Shown here: piece by piece, positions 25,230 through 37,000 of the stretch | Numbering within the stretch: position 1 is the first letter of the stretch | Layout: every line of letters starts with the position of its first letter | Assembly (NCBI RefSeq): GCF_027943255.1 | Contig: NC_072893.1 | Location: forward strand, 130,261,784-130,325,783 | Length of the DNA: 64,000 nucleotides | DNA from: Anastrepha obliqua | Taxonomy: Eukaryota > Arthropoda > Insecta > Diptera > Tephritidae | Direction of reading: 5' to 3' | Translations under genes and position numbers: made by a program | Notes under the pieces: model-generated | Told to the model about the DNA's origin: nothing | The model's database searches: none | The model's input: the letters and a program-made list of their open reading frames with translations, nothing else

Positions 25230-25910
25230 TTTACAACATGTTGCGTAACTTTTCCTTCTATGGCTTACCGTTCAGAGGCGGTATAAAATTGTAGGTCTCT
25301 CCATTTTGTAGAAAAGCATCAAGACGCATACTTCTAATAAGAAGAGGAGCTCGGCCAAACACCAAACAAAGAGTGTAAACGCCATTTATATACATTTATT
25401 ACGTATTTTTTATTACTTCTCTCTTAAAAGTCGTCTTTGAAATCATAGTACTGTTTTTCGCTGATACAGCAACATGTTGCACAACATTTTATAACTATGT
25501 ATTTTACCCCCAATTACTAATCTGAATTGTAACATATTGTGTAACGTTTGCAGGCGATTTTTTAACAATAATATCGGTTCATTGCAATAATTGTGTACCA
25601 TCCACATAATTTGCTTACACTCCGGCATGTTGCGCTACATTTCTTTTTAACATAATTCATTGAAATAATGTTTTTTTAGATATCCTAGTGCTATATTTAA
25701 TTTACCGACTTTCTGAGCAGTTATTGCAACATGCAACATGTTGATCAACATCCCTCCGCAACATTTACCTTAACGACAAGTTGCGCTACATATTTCCCTA
25801 AACTTAATTATGATATGCCCTAGGAACTTTCTTCGCAGCATTCGCATGTTTGTGGCTTCACATTCTTTCGCAACATTTTACACAGAAACATGCTGCGCAG
25901 GAATCTTTTA
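25230..25910. repeat. Field of GCAACATGTTGC-type palindromic words
   Basis: Versions of the near-palindrome GCAACATGTTGCGCAACATTT recur at about 25236, 25468, 25530, 25624, 25727, 25779, 25833-25875 and 25886. The spacing is often 60-105 bases, and they lie on either strand because the word is nearly its own complement. The intervening DNA is not obviously repeated. No coding function is seen. It resembles an old tandem or foldback array, and overlaps the SINE-like copy at its left edge. Confidence 0.55.
25262..25395 (+). repeat. Dispersed SINE-like repeat, copy 2 (plus)
   Basis: The ordered blocks are CCGTTCAGAGGCGG, 'aaaattgtaggtctctccat', 'agacgcata' and GAGCTCGGCCAAACACC. They match the copy at 49.16-49.33 kb closely. 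The left part of the repeat is missing. Confidence 0.65.
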
Positions 25911-28870
25911 AAATGTGCTACAATTTTTATTAACATCATGATACGAGTAACATTTTGCTTTCAGGCACCTTCTCGTAATTTCAAGAGCATACATATCACA
26001 AAAAAAGTTCAAATTAAAACTCATCCACTTCAACACCAACTGCAACCACTCATTCTCTCACTCTCCACTCTAACAGCAATTTTGCATTTTATTATCTTCT
26101 CAGCGCTTCTCAAGTTGTTTACCTGTGCAACGCAGCAGGGTTGCACAGCGGGAGCGAATGATGGTGATGGAGTGCGAGCGAGCTCATGTGGCTGACTCTG
26201 AATTTTTGTTTTGAAAGCGTTGCGTGCAAATGAGTGAGTGCTTATGGAACAGTGGCCGGACTGCACCATATGACTCTGGTGTGCAGTTGGCGCAGCTGTC
26301 GGCAATCAACAGCCGTCGCGAAGTATTTGTTTGTTTTTTCACGGGCACCACTTGTTCGCACACTTTATGTGCTTTTCCCTTGACATTTGCGAAAATGTCA
26401 CTGACTGAGTGTTAAAGTGGTGAGGAATGGTGCGGAGTTTGCCACATGCACATCCACTCCCATCCTCCAAGTGGCCGTCGCAACCAACTGATGCGTAATA
26501 TTTTGCACACACGCACTCTTCGCTCTTCTCTGCTGTGCTCCTTCTACTTATTTGCGCACCACTTCCATGTCAAGCATCTGCTGGCACTCGGCTCTGACAT
26601 TTGTAGGTTTTCCAAGGTGCAATTTACAAGACATTTGTCACCTTTTTGCTTCTCGAGTCGGGCGAGTGACTTTGAATGCTTTATTGACATTACTCTCCAC
26701 TCTTTTCTCGCTTACCTTTCCTTTACTTATTTATTTGCAATGTTTGCAAGGAATTAGGAAGCTACAGAAGTGCTTTGAAGGGTTGCAGTTGCAAGGTTTC
26801 CAACGAAATAAATTAAGTTAATGGATTTTGGAAAGTTTTCCGAAGGTACAGTTTGCTACGCATAAAATTTGCTATAAATTTGTTGATTGCTTTGTTCGGT
26901 AATTAATTGAGTTTCGTAAATTCAAGGCACCCCTCATTTTGGCATTTTCGTCTCACTTTGTTTATTTATAATTTTTTCCGAAATTTCATTACTCACAATA
27001 CATTGATAATTTTAAGTTACAAACAGCTAATTCAACCCACTGGTATCAAAGAATATAATCCTATTCCTTTTCTCATTCTTTTCTTTATCCGTATTTCATT
27101 TCCTGCCACCATTTTACCGCGTTTCTATCCATTTTCATCCATTTCCATTCTTCCAAATTTTCCCAACTCAAATAATCTCCTTTCTTTCGGCTTCACTTAT
27201 CATCAATTCACTTGGTTCTTCCAAAATTTATTGCATCTCTAAAATTTATGTGACAAATATTCTCTTTTCCAAGTACTCAAGTCTGATTGCCACTTACTGG
27301 ATTACTAGCCATCAGGCGTCAATTGTAGTCACCTTACCAACTAAAAAAAAATTTGGCTCACAACAAGAAGTGATTTACTGCATTGCACTTTCACTTGTGT
27401 CCTTTTTTACTTCTTTCCCTAGGACTTGTTGTCACTAAGGAAAATGCGGTGAACGTTTAAATCTCAATAAATCTCAGTGAGGTAACAAAAACATGCATAT
27501 GCTTACATAAGTATCTAGATGTGTATGTATGTATCTACACAGGCATATCCAAGCACCTGGCATGTGAAGCATCCCTGAAATCCCACCATCACTACCACGC
27601 CGACGTCAATTATGCTCAACAAATTCATTCATTCTAAGCTTAATACATTCGCTCATTCATTCTTTCTTTTTTGCTTTCTTGCTTTCTTTTCATTCTCCAT
27701 TCATTTATTCATTCATTCATTTATGCATGCATGACATTCATGGTGTTCATAGCATTCAGCTTCAAGGACTTGAGCGCACTTCAAGCACCGCATGAAGTAT
27801 CCTTTCCGGTGTGCCGCTAAAATTTGCTGGTGATCTACTGCCAACATCGCCATTTGCAACGCAAGAAGCCACTTCCTTTCTACTTCTGCTGCTTCAAGCA
27901 GATTTTAAAGGAGACGAGCGGCATATGTGCGATTGCAGGATTTTTCGCTGATGTTGCTCTTTCCAAGTAAAACATAGAAGCAACCTTCCTGCTTTCTGCT
28001 CCTTACTTTTCTGTTCTTGCTCAGTCACCATGCACACAGTTATTTTTATCACTTCACATTCTTCGCACACAAATTCACTATGGCAGCCAACCGCATTGGC
28101 CACAAATGTCACACTCGGCGTTGGGATGGACGGCAAACATTTTAAAGTCCACAACTATTCAGGCTGTTCGTACTTTTGCTACCAACCCATTTTCATCATC
28201 ATCATTACCTTAGGGGACACTTATCGTCTGTTTTGCGTTATCTGTCTCGAAGTCCCACAACTTTGCAGCCTATCAGTCTGTCTGCCTTCCTGCTGCTTTC
28301 CACTTTCCAGCCGGCCTAACTGCTGCACCTCAAATATCTGTGGCGCTCTTAGTAATTTTTTATTTTATTTATTTTTAAAGCTTACCTTCTTCCTACACTC
28401 TTATATTGATATGTCTAGCAACCTTTCTCAAATTCCTTTTTTACTACAAATTACGTGTATTTTAAAACTTGACAGCCGGCTGGTCATGCTCGTCTGCGGC
28501 CAGGAAGTAAGCGGATGTAATGAGAGGAAGTCAAAGCGGAAAAGCGACTAGCCGATGCTTGTTTGGCACACTGTTGCTTTTCTATCTCTGCAGCAGCAAG
28601 TGGAGCTGCGGTAGCTTTGATAAACCCAAAGTGGCATTACCAGCCGCTTGGAGTGACAGCCGCATTGTCTATTGTGCTTTGCCTCACATTGTTTAGGGCA
28701 CAGCCAAGGACATAGCATTCAAGGCCTAAAAGAGCTGGGGTGACTGTCAACTATGGCTAGTCAATGAAGATAGAAGCAGTGTTTATAGCTGGTATAAAAT
28801 TTGCAAAAGTTATGTGGTTGTCGAAGAATTCGTTAAGAAAGGTAATTGAGTTTCTGCTGAAATTCAAAAG
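25911..28870. other. Non-coding DNA; pyrimidine-rich, ATTC microsatellite
   Basis: The plus strand is unusually pyrimidine-rich from 26.4 to 28.5 kb, which opens long but featureless frames (for example 26446-26757, 26907-27242 and 28030-28551). An (ATTC)n-like microsatellite with TTTC tracts spans about 27640-27730. None of the frames shows a domain, signal-anchor layout or splice support that I trust. Confidence 0.4.
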
Positions 28871-28874
28871 AAAC

Positions 28875-29290
28875 GCTATGTGAGAAACTGCTGGACTGAT
28901 GAGCTGGCTAAGCAAGGGATCCTGAAGACGGAAATGATAGGATTGGGGTTCCCTTGGGAACATGTACTCTACTCCTGGAAAGATCAACGTAAACTCACCG
29001 ATCGCTCCGTTAGTACGCAAACGTGCAAAGTCGCAATATCTTCTGGCCCCGGGAACTTATAAGGCTAACAATGCCGCAGCTCTCGAATTTGGTGGGTGTC
29101 CATACTGGGCTTTGCCCGTTAGGTATCCATGCGGTGAGACTTGGGATTACTTCAAGTACTTTCGACAGAAGTTGTAGGATGAGATGGAATCATCTCAGCA
29201 CCTTTTTATCAGCTGCTCTGCTCTCGCCGGGGTTGAAGCGGTTAATACAAATATAATTAGGCACCGCTGGTCGTCATCTGCCAATCCAAA
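28875..29290 (+). mobile_element. RNase H / finger remnant of a LINE
   Basis: The frame at about 28880 reads 'NCWTDELAKQGILKTEMIGL', resembling the end of the RNase H domain of non-LTR elements ('N..ADELA..G'). Some 250 bp further on, a different frame reads 'EMESSQHLFISCSALAG' (about 29180-29230), a decayed copy of the Cys-His segment that follows RNase H. Several frameshifts separate the pieces. It is a short dead fragment, distinct from the copy at 22-23.7 kb. Confidence 0.55.
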
Positions 29291-31361
29291 CCCTTTTTTC
29301 CTTTTCCGCCTGTTTGCTTCTTTCCCCTGTGTTTTTCCTGTTTATGTCATCACAAAGGATTAATTTTGATTCTTTGACCAAGCATTTTCACTTCAACAGT
29401 ACTATTAAAAAATGTATGTGCAAATAAAATTGTGGAGTGGGAATCAAGGTATACTAGCGGTTAAGATTTGAATTGGCGTTTGGCAACCTCTGTCTGACCA
29501 TTCCAAAAAATTAGTTTCATGGCCCTTTACCATCTTTCAATGAAACCCATTTCCTTATTTTGACTGGAATGCCCCTAAAGTAACTTAAAGGTTTTTATGC
29601 AACTCAATAAGTCTCTTATTCGTAGTCCAGTTTTTTGGTAATATCGCTGTAGCCGAGATCCCCTAGTATGGTCCTGATGCGACGCACAGCTGACTTGTTT
29701 AATCTTGGTCTGATTGCATGGGAATTTATCTCACATAGCCGTAGATGTGATACGCGTCGTGTTTTCAATGAGTAAACAAGAAAAATGCTTAGCCTTTATT
29801 AACCCTTAAGATCTCAGAGTCAACCACAGTTGGCGAGAGTAAAATGGAAATTTTTTTAGTTCAAATTGTTTTGAGGCAATTGTAATAGAAAGTACCTATT
29901 ATTCTTACCTGCTAAATTTCAATAAAAAAGTGAGGTGCCCAAATTTCTTCGAGCCTTTTCCAATGTAATTATTGACAACCATTTTTTTGTTTTCTTTCGT
30001 AAAATGTTTACAAAATAAAATAACAAAATTTAGATTAAGCTTTCTTGGATTCCCAGGTTAACAGGTGCTGTTGTCACACCAGATACAGCTACTACTAACG
30101 CAGTTGCAGCGGGCGTTGCCAATGCAGTTTATAAATTTTTTTCATTTCTTAATGGTTTTCATGCCACACAAAACACATCACCAATATGCCCCACTGTGCC
30201 ACAAAACGTGCTTCGATTCATGCTAACTAAGCAGCCAACAAAAGCTCATACAGAAATGACGGCCAGACAAAAGGCTAATAAAAAACGTCATGTCGTTTAC
30301 AACTTAACAACCAAAGCAACAACAACAGCAGCAATAAGCGGCAGCGACAAATAGGCGCACAGATACAATAGCAACAATAACACTTACAATTCTAATGTAA
30401 TAATAAGTACAACTACCAGACGAAATATTCACGTGTCGTCGCTGGACGTGCTGCCACCCAGGGGCTTATAGCAGAGCACACAATAGCGGTAAAAATTTGT
30501 ACAACAGTTACAAAAGTACTATAATACTTATTACAGCCGCAGACATCGGAAATGCCTAACATTTCATTAGTGGCAATAATTTGTGAAAATTGCAGCACAG
30601 ATAGACGTGCCCCCAAAGGGCAACTGCGGCCTCTCGACGCCCCCCATTTTGCTCTTCTGAAATGTTTGCCATCGCTTTTCCTAACGTGAATTTTATGCAA
30701 TGCCATAATGACTTTCATTATTTATTGATGCGACAATAACAACAACAAGCGCTTGTTGTCTTCTTGTTGACTGGTTGGTTGGTTGTGGCAATAAAACTAC
30801 GGAAAGAATGCAGAAAAGTAGACAATGGCCACTTTCGCGCCCATTCATGCGATAAGCATGTCGCGTTGCCTTCGTGTTCTTTTAGTGGAAGAGTCTTTGT
30901 TGACTGATTTTTGATTGGTATTTTCTAAGAATTTCAAGTTGTCTTTTCTTTTGCTTAGAAGTTACTTTTCTTGTAAGGCTTTGCTGGTGTCTTTTGGTTG
31001 AATTTTTGTGAAATTTATATTTATATTAAATTTTTTAATTTATTTATACCTATTAAATGGCAATTTGCTGGCAAACATTGTTTGTTGTATGAAGTATGAA
31101 AAGCCGAAAAAATCTGAAGAGCGAAAATTCTTAAATAACAACAAAAGTACACAATAATAAATGCGGCAATTATTTGAAATGTTTGATAAGCTTTGGCTCG
31201 TCAATACAATCGGAGAAGCGGTGCAGTCGAACTAATGCGATTATTCATATCAGTTTGCTCTCTTTTTACATACACACACACGCACACATACATATTTAAT
31301 GTCTACTTGCCTTTCCATATTTTCTAACCTGCCTTCTTTTGCTTCTTTGTTCTCCTTGCAG
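29291..31361. other. Non-coding DNA upstream of the GT92 gene
   Basis: Noteworthy are CAACAACA-rich stretches (30310-30420, 30735-30750) and a CACACA tract at 31270-31290. The minus-strand frame at 30413-30718 (101 codons) has no recognised domain. Promoter elements of the GT92 gene may lie here but none can be assigned. Confidence 0.4.
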
Positions 31362-31595
31362 TTATTTTAAGTTTTAATGGTCTTTTCGTGCGAGCAAAGC
31401 GACTCATCAAGTACAACAACAACAGCTACACGGCGAAAGACGTCTACCAGCAATACGCCGTGATAAGTGAAAAGATATACTTTACAGCAACAAGAGGAAC
31501 AACAACAACAGCTACTACTTACAACAACACCATCAACAATCATCACTTTTCAGCAAACGCTGAAATACACAACACAATAACAAAAACAAAACAAA
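31362..31595 (+). other. Candidate 5' untranslated exon part of the GT92 gene
   Basis: A pyrimidine tract followed by TCCTTGCAG ends at 31361, a good 3' splice site. The sequence from there to the start codon at 31596 is CAA/ACA-rich, typical of fly leader sequence, and contains ATG codons (for example 31388) in another frame. The leader therefore may start at a splice acceptor at 31362 with a non-coding first exon upstream. This is inference; no transcript was available. Confidence 0.45.
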
Positions 31596-31827
31596 ATGGC
31601 CAGTTCAAAGATTATCTTGAAAGTTCTACTCTCGCTGTGCGTTTGGTCCTTTGTCATAATTGGCCTCTTCAAAATGCACGGCACCAATCTTGTCTCACAG
31701 GAGTACAGCGCAGTGCCGTTGAGTGGCCGTATTTTGCTGCAGAAGGATATACTGCGTTATGCGGAAACCACGTCGACCACAACGGATCGATTTGATCCAT
31801 CGGAGATATTGGTAGATAATCGCACAG
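31596..31827 (+). CDS. GT92 gene, coding exon 1
   Basis: Encodes the first 77 residues plus one base: the cytoplasmic stub, membrane anchor and stem. It ends at CGCACAG|GTGAGT, a near-consensus 5' splice site, and the intron is in phase 1. Confidence 0.88.
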
Positions 31828-34045
31828 GTGAGTGACTGTTATCGAATGTCCGTATAGAGAATTCAACTTCTAGGCGGTGTCTTGCAACATGTACCCCAAT
31901 CACCGAGACCTACTTAATTTACTTCGGGACGATGTCGATAATAATTGAAGAACGGAAGGGCTATTCGCTTGTTACAGTCTGGAAGAAAGTCAGGTCAGAG
32001 TCCACTTTGACCAAAAGACTTGATATCAACACCCTGCTTCCTTCTCATGAGGAGTTATTCTGAATGAGTCTCAAAAGCTTCATTTCCTCAATTCTTATAA
32101 AATGGCATGGGTTGCAGAAATGTGTAGGCCTGACAACCAGAGCGATTATGCACAATTCCCTCTATCGTTCTTTTATATTTTTAGTGGTGAGATAGAGGGT
32201 TGGGGAAGCATTTTTATACCTCTGAAGCGAATATTCAATAGTAATAAAGGAAGTTCAATGAGTTCGTTTTGTTAAAGGTGTCCATTTTACTTCCAAGCTG
32301 TGGATATAATTAAAATCATTACTCCCAAGACCACTTCGGATTTTTGGGAATTTATCTCAACATCATCCAGCTTATTATGCCTTACATGAGATCTCATGCC
32401 CTTTCCGCATGTCTTCATATATTTGCATTTTAAAATCACATTTTCCGCTTGGCATCTTAGATAGCGTGCCTGACTGCCTTGGAAAAGTAATCTTTTCTCA
32501 ACTCGCACTTTTCATTAAACTTCAAACCCAGCTATTTTCACTTTTAACTAATCCACTTTTCTTTACCCCTTTTCCTTCTTCTCTTCCGTTTCAGCCATGG
32601 ATGATGATCAGCTGGTGCGCGATGTAGAATCGCGCATCCCATCGCTCCCCATCGCCTACTGGAGCAAGAACAAAAACTTCCGCCAACAGAAATCCAACAC
32701 TTGTGCCAAGTATCCTTCCATCTTCGAGCTGGAGTTCAACAACATTTACTGGCAGACGATGCGCACTACGAATGGTACCTTTCAATTATTTGGCGCCTAC
32801 TATGATATACGTAAGACCTCACGCATTGGTCCGACTGTGCGCATACTCGGCATGATCGATCGCATACAGCCGACAGTGAAGACGTACTGTCAATTCTGGT
32901 TTGACGGCCAGAAGGAGCCATTCATTGTGAAGACCTTTGAGTATAAGTACATCTGGTACAATAAGTGGGGCAACTATAAGCAGGGTATCTATCAGCCGTA
33001 TTTGATAGCTTGTCAAATACCAAAACCCTTCCACGGTGTGGTGCCCAGCTCGGTGTCGATGGTTGAGAAGGAATGCGATACAGCAACCAACAACTTGCGC
33101 GTCATCTACAACCGGCCGCAGGATGATCAGAAGAAGGGTTTCGCGGTTTGCGTTAAAGGTTTAGACTTCCTCTACGATGATCTCTCTGTACGTCTGATCG
33201 AATGGATTGAGATGTTGAATATTTTGGGCGCAGACAAGATCTACTTCTACAATCTACAAGTACATCCGAACATCACAAAAGTACTCAGTCACTATGAGCA
33301 AGAGGGCAAAGTACAGGTCATACCGCTAACACTGCCGGGTGGACAACCGAATGTGCCCGGCTTTCAGCACCTCTACCTAACGAAAAAGACGAATCACAAG
33401 CGTCAGAACGAGGTGATACCCTACAATGATTGTCTCTATAAGAATATCTACCTGTACAAGTACATTGCGCTACTGGACATCGACGAGGTGATTATGCCGA
33501 AGGGCAATTTTGTGCTCTGGTCCGAGCTAATGGAGAAAGTGGTGCCCGAATCGTTGAAAATCAAACCCGAAGGCTATAACAGCTACAATTTCCGCAATGT
33601 CTACTTTCTGGATGACCAACAACACGAGCACGGCTGGCACAAAGACATACCAAAGTACATGCATATGCTGCAGCACGTGCACCGTGCCAAGAACTACACG
33701 AAGCCCAATCAGTATGTGAAATGCTTCCATGATCCAGAGCGCGTGCTCACGCTACACAATCACTTTCCGCTCGCATGTCTTGGCGGTGTCTGCAAATCCT
33801 ATCCTGTGAACACGACCGATGCGCAATTGCAACACTATCGCGCCGACTGTGTGAATACGTTAAAGAAGAGTTGTGAGGAGTACCGCGAGAACTCGGTGGA
33901 AGACAAAACGATCTGGAAGTACAAAGATGAGCTGATACGCCGCACCTTCCGCACGCTAGATACGTTGGGCTTCTTTAAGCGGCCGCTCGGCTATAGCGGC
34001 AGCAATGGTGGCATTGGCTCGACGACACACGCAAGTGAGCGGTGA
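31596..34045 (+). CDS. Family 92 glycosyltransferase (GT92, DUF23), type II membrane protein
   Basis: The coding sequence joins 31596-31827 to 32595-34045 and gives 560 residues. The N-terminus is a short cytoplasmic stub with a hydrophobic anchor at about residues 5-24 (IILKVLLSLCVWSFVIIGLF), then a lumenal stem, as in Golgi type II glycosyltransferases. The GT92 domain runs from about residue 255 to 520. It includes 'LIEWIEMLNILGADKIYFY' and the DxD-like metal/nucleotide-sugar motif DID within 'ALLDIDEVIMPKGN' (about 372-374). Sequons NGT, NIT, NYT and NTT suit a lumenal protein. In animals, characterised family members (such as nematode GALT-1) add beta-1,4-galactose to glycans; donor and acceptor here are unknown. 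The start was chosen because CAAAATGG is a good context and places the anchor at the N-terminus. The frame is intact. Confidence 0.93.
31828..32594 (+). other. GT92 gene intron (767 bp)
   Basis: Begins GTGAGT and ends in the pyrimidine-rich acceptor CTCTTCCGTTTCAG. Joining G from exon 1 to CC of exon 2 gives an alanine codon directly before MDDDQ and keeps the frame. No repeat or embedded gene was recognised inside. Confidence 0.85.
32595..34045 (+). CDS. GT92 gene, coding exon 2 (catalytic domain)
   Basis: Encodes residues 78-560, open for 483 codons with strongly coding-like GC-rich third positions compared with the AT-rich surroundings. It carries the entire GT92 domain, including the DID motif at about 33478-33486, and ends in a low-complexity Gly/Ser tail before TGA at 34043. 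The frames on the opposite strand (for example 32819-33034 and 33527-33730) are shadows of this exon. Confidence 0.93.
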
Positions 34046-37000
34046 TTTTTGGGCAGTTGGTGGGCGGGTGGCAGCAACAGCTGGATGGGCGGTAGTGGTA
34101 GTGGCGCGGACAATGGGGCAGATTACTACGAACGTGAGCGCTGGCGTGAGGCTGTGGTGGGTAGTAACGAATTTTTTTGATAATTCCGAGCGGAATTTTA
34201 AAGCGAACGAAAGTAACGGCGAGTAGATGAGTGGCATGATTTACGACGCAGTTTAAATTCCTTTAACTTTTCTTGTATACTCCTGAGTAAGCCTGCAAAA
34301 GCTTTTAAAGCAAAAGCGTCTCGAGAAGGCCTCTTCATTTTTCAAGCGTCATATAGCTTTGGCTTATGGGCTTGCAACCCTGATAAGGCAACTATTTTAC
34401 TGTATCTAATTAAAACAACAACAACAACAACAAAAATGTCGATTACTTTTTACGAGAAATGGAAAATGGCTTTTCAATGGTTAAGCTTTCTAAAACCCCC
34501 TGCGATAGGCGCCTGTAGAAGAAACAAGAGGTTTTTTTAAAAAAACCAAAAAAAGGTTATAATGTGGTACTTAACGAAGACAATTCTTTCGCTGTTTAAG
34601 AAGAAAACGAACGAAATTTTGTGTTATTAAAAAGTATGTAAAATTTTTATTTTAAATCAGTGTTATAAATTTAGAAACCTGAATGGAAAAAGTGTTGCCC
34701 AACATTAAGAAAAATATTTGTAAATTTTATCAAATGAAAAAAGCGAACAATTAATTGTAAAATTTATGTTTTAAATACTGACTACTGAAAAGCTATCTTT
34801 AATTGTATGCCTAGAAATGTAAATTCTAGCAAATAAATCTTGTTACTACGCTCTTTATATTTAAACATAAGAAAAGAAGAAGAAAAAACGTAAAATGTGC
34901 CTTCATGTTAAAAAGTGTACGTACTTGAAAAAATTTTTTCAAAAAATATTTCTTTTACTTTCCTTTACAAATAGTTGAAAAAATTATAGCTAGTGATTAA
35001 AGACAATATTTATGTAGGTTTTGATGTGCCAAAAGCTAGGCTAAAAATTATAAAAAAGCACTTTTAAGAAATCTACGTAGATGCAATATTTGTGAAGCGC
35101 CTTCTATGTTTGAAATGTTTGTTCACTTACAACAACAAAAACGAAACTTTTTCTACTAATAAAAAATTAGCCAAATAAATTTTTTTTTAAATAATTTTTT
35201 AAGGAATTTTTGCGCAAAGAAAGCCTATTGCTTTTAAACTCAAGAATATTTTTTTTAATATGAGCCACTTATGGAAAGTTCTGTTTTTCGGTTCAAAACG
35301 ATAAATTTTCAATTATATAATTTTTAAACTTTTGCTACATAGGGAAAATTTTACATTTTTGGGAAAACTTTCAGAGAAAAAACTGTTTTTAGTTGAAATA
35401 TTAATTTTTAATATTTTATTTTACTACTACGAAACTTTAAGCACACTTTAAAATACGTAAATTTTTTATAATTATTAATTTCTCTACTTTCGGAAAATTG
35501 TATGTCGCTGCTAGAAATTTATTTAATATTATACAATATATAATATATTTCAAATTTTTATTTTAAATTTTTTTATTAATGTAATGTAATTTTTTCATAT
35601 TATAGTATTATGTAATTTCTACTTCTTGATAATATAATATTATGCTGGAATATGCTAACATTATTTTAAAATGAAAAAACATTTCTTGTTTCTGACAGTA
35701 ATACTCGAACTTTTTATTTTTATTTTCAAATATTGCTAAGGAATTTGTTTTTTTTTATTTACATATTTTTAATCTTTTGTAGAGAATTTCTTGTTTTTCT
35801 TTAACTTTTTACAGAAAGTTTCTTGTTTTTTTTTTTTTTTTGCTTTTTCTATGGCAAAGCTTTTGGCACTCCAACACCCACAAAATAATGCATTCAATTA
35901 TTTTACGTTTTAAAAAAAATTCACTCAGCTACAAATAAAACGAAAGAAAACTGTCACAAATTAGTTATAGTGATAAATTTGAAGTTATTTTCCACAGCTG
36001 ATGAAAGTGTTTAATCAAAAACAAATATGTTATTGCATAAAATGAATTCGAGCAGCTATAAATGTTATGTTTAATATTAAGTCATAAATATAAAACTCTG
36101 TAGCAAAACATTTTATTTTTTTTTTATAATTTTATTTTACTACTACGAAGTTTGAAACACAACTTAAAATACTTAAATTTTTAACACAATATTTTTCTAC
36201 TTTCGGAAAATTGTATGTCGCTGGTGGAAAGGAAAAAACTCTTTTATTTAGATATTTTCAAATTTTTAGTTTTAGTTTTACTTTAATTTTACTCCTCATT
36301 TAAATTTACTTACATTTTTTCGATTTTTATTATTATTTCTGGTGTTAACTTTTATATATAATATATTTTTTTAATATTTTTTTTTGGATTGTTTTTCTTT
36401 TTGTTTGTTTCAACTTTTATAATTTTTCTTATATATTTGTTTTTATCATATTTTTATTTTTTTAATTAATATATATTTTTTTGCAGTTAACTTTCATTTT
36501 TGTATTCATGATTTTTTATGTTCTACATTTAATTTTAATAAAAATTTTAATTATTTTTTGTTTTATGAATTTTATAAAATTTCTATTTGGATTTTATTTA
36601 AAGTAAATTTTTTTTCTTTAACTATTTTTTTTTTAATTTAACAAACCTTCTTTTAAAACTTTTAATTTGCGGATTTACATACAATGTTTTTTTTTGTGTA
36701 ATATATATTTTTTTGACACACATACGAGTATGATTTTAATATACATTTTTAATATTATTAGTATTTTTTTTTGTTTAACTTTTGAAAAACTTCTTTTTCA
36801 ATTTTTAATTTTTTTAATATTTATTTTATTATCCATTTTTTTTTTGTTTCTTTAATTATAAGTTTTTTAACTTTTATAAAAATTTGTTCTTGAATTTTCA
36901 ATTATTTGTATTTAATTTTAAGATAAACTTTGATTCTATTTTTTTAGCAGTAAATTTTTAATAAATTAATTTTAATTTTTTTATTTTAATTAATTTTTAA

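Noticed and set aside
25230..25910. CRISPR-like array
   Set aside because: The repeated word is degenerate and near-palindromic, spacing is irregular, and the sequence is an insect nuclear genome.
28030..28551. 173-codon plus-strand open frame rich in Cys, Ser and Leu
   Set aside because: It lies in a pyrimidine-rich tract that opens frames by composition. No signal, domain or splice context supports it.
30413..30718. 101-codon minus-strand frame upstream of GT92
   Set aside because: No domain, no splice sites and no composition shift; probably chance.
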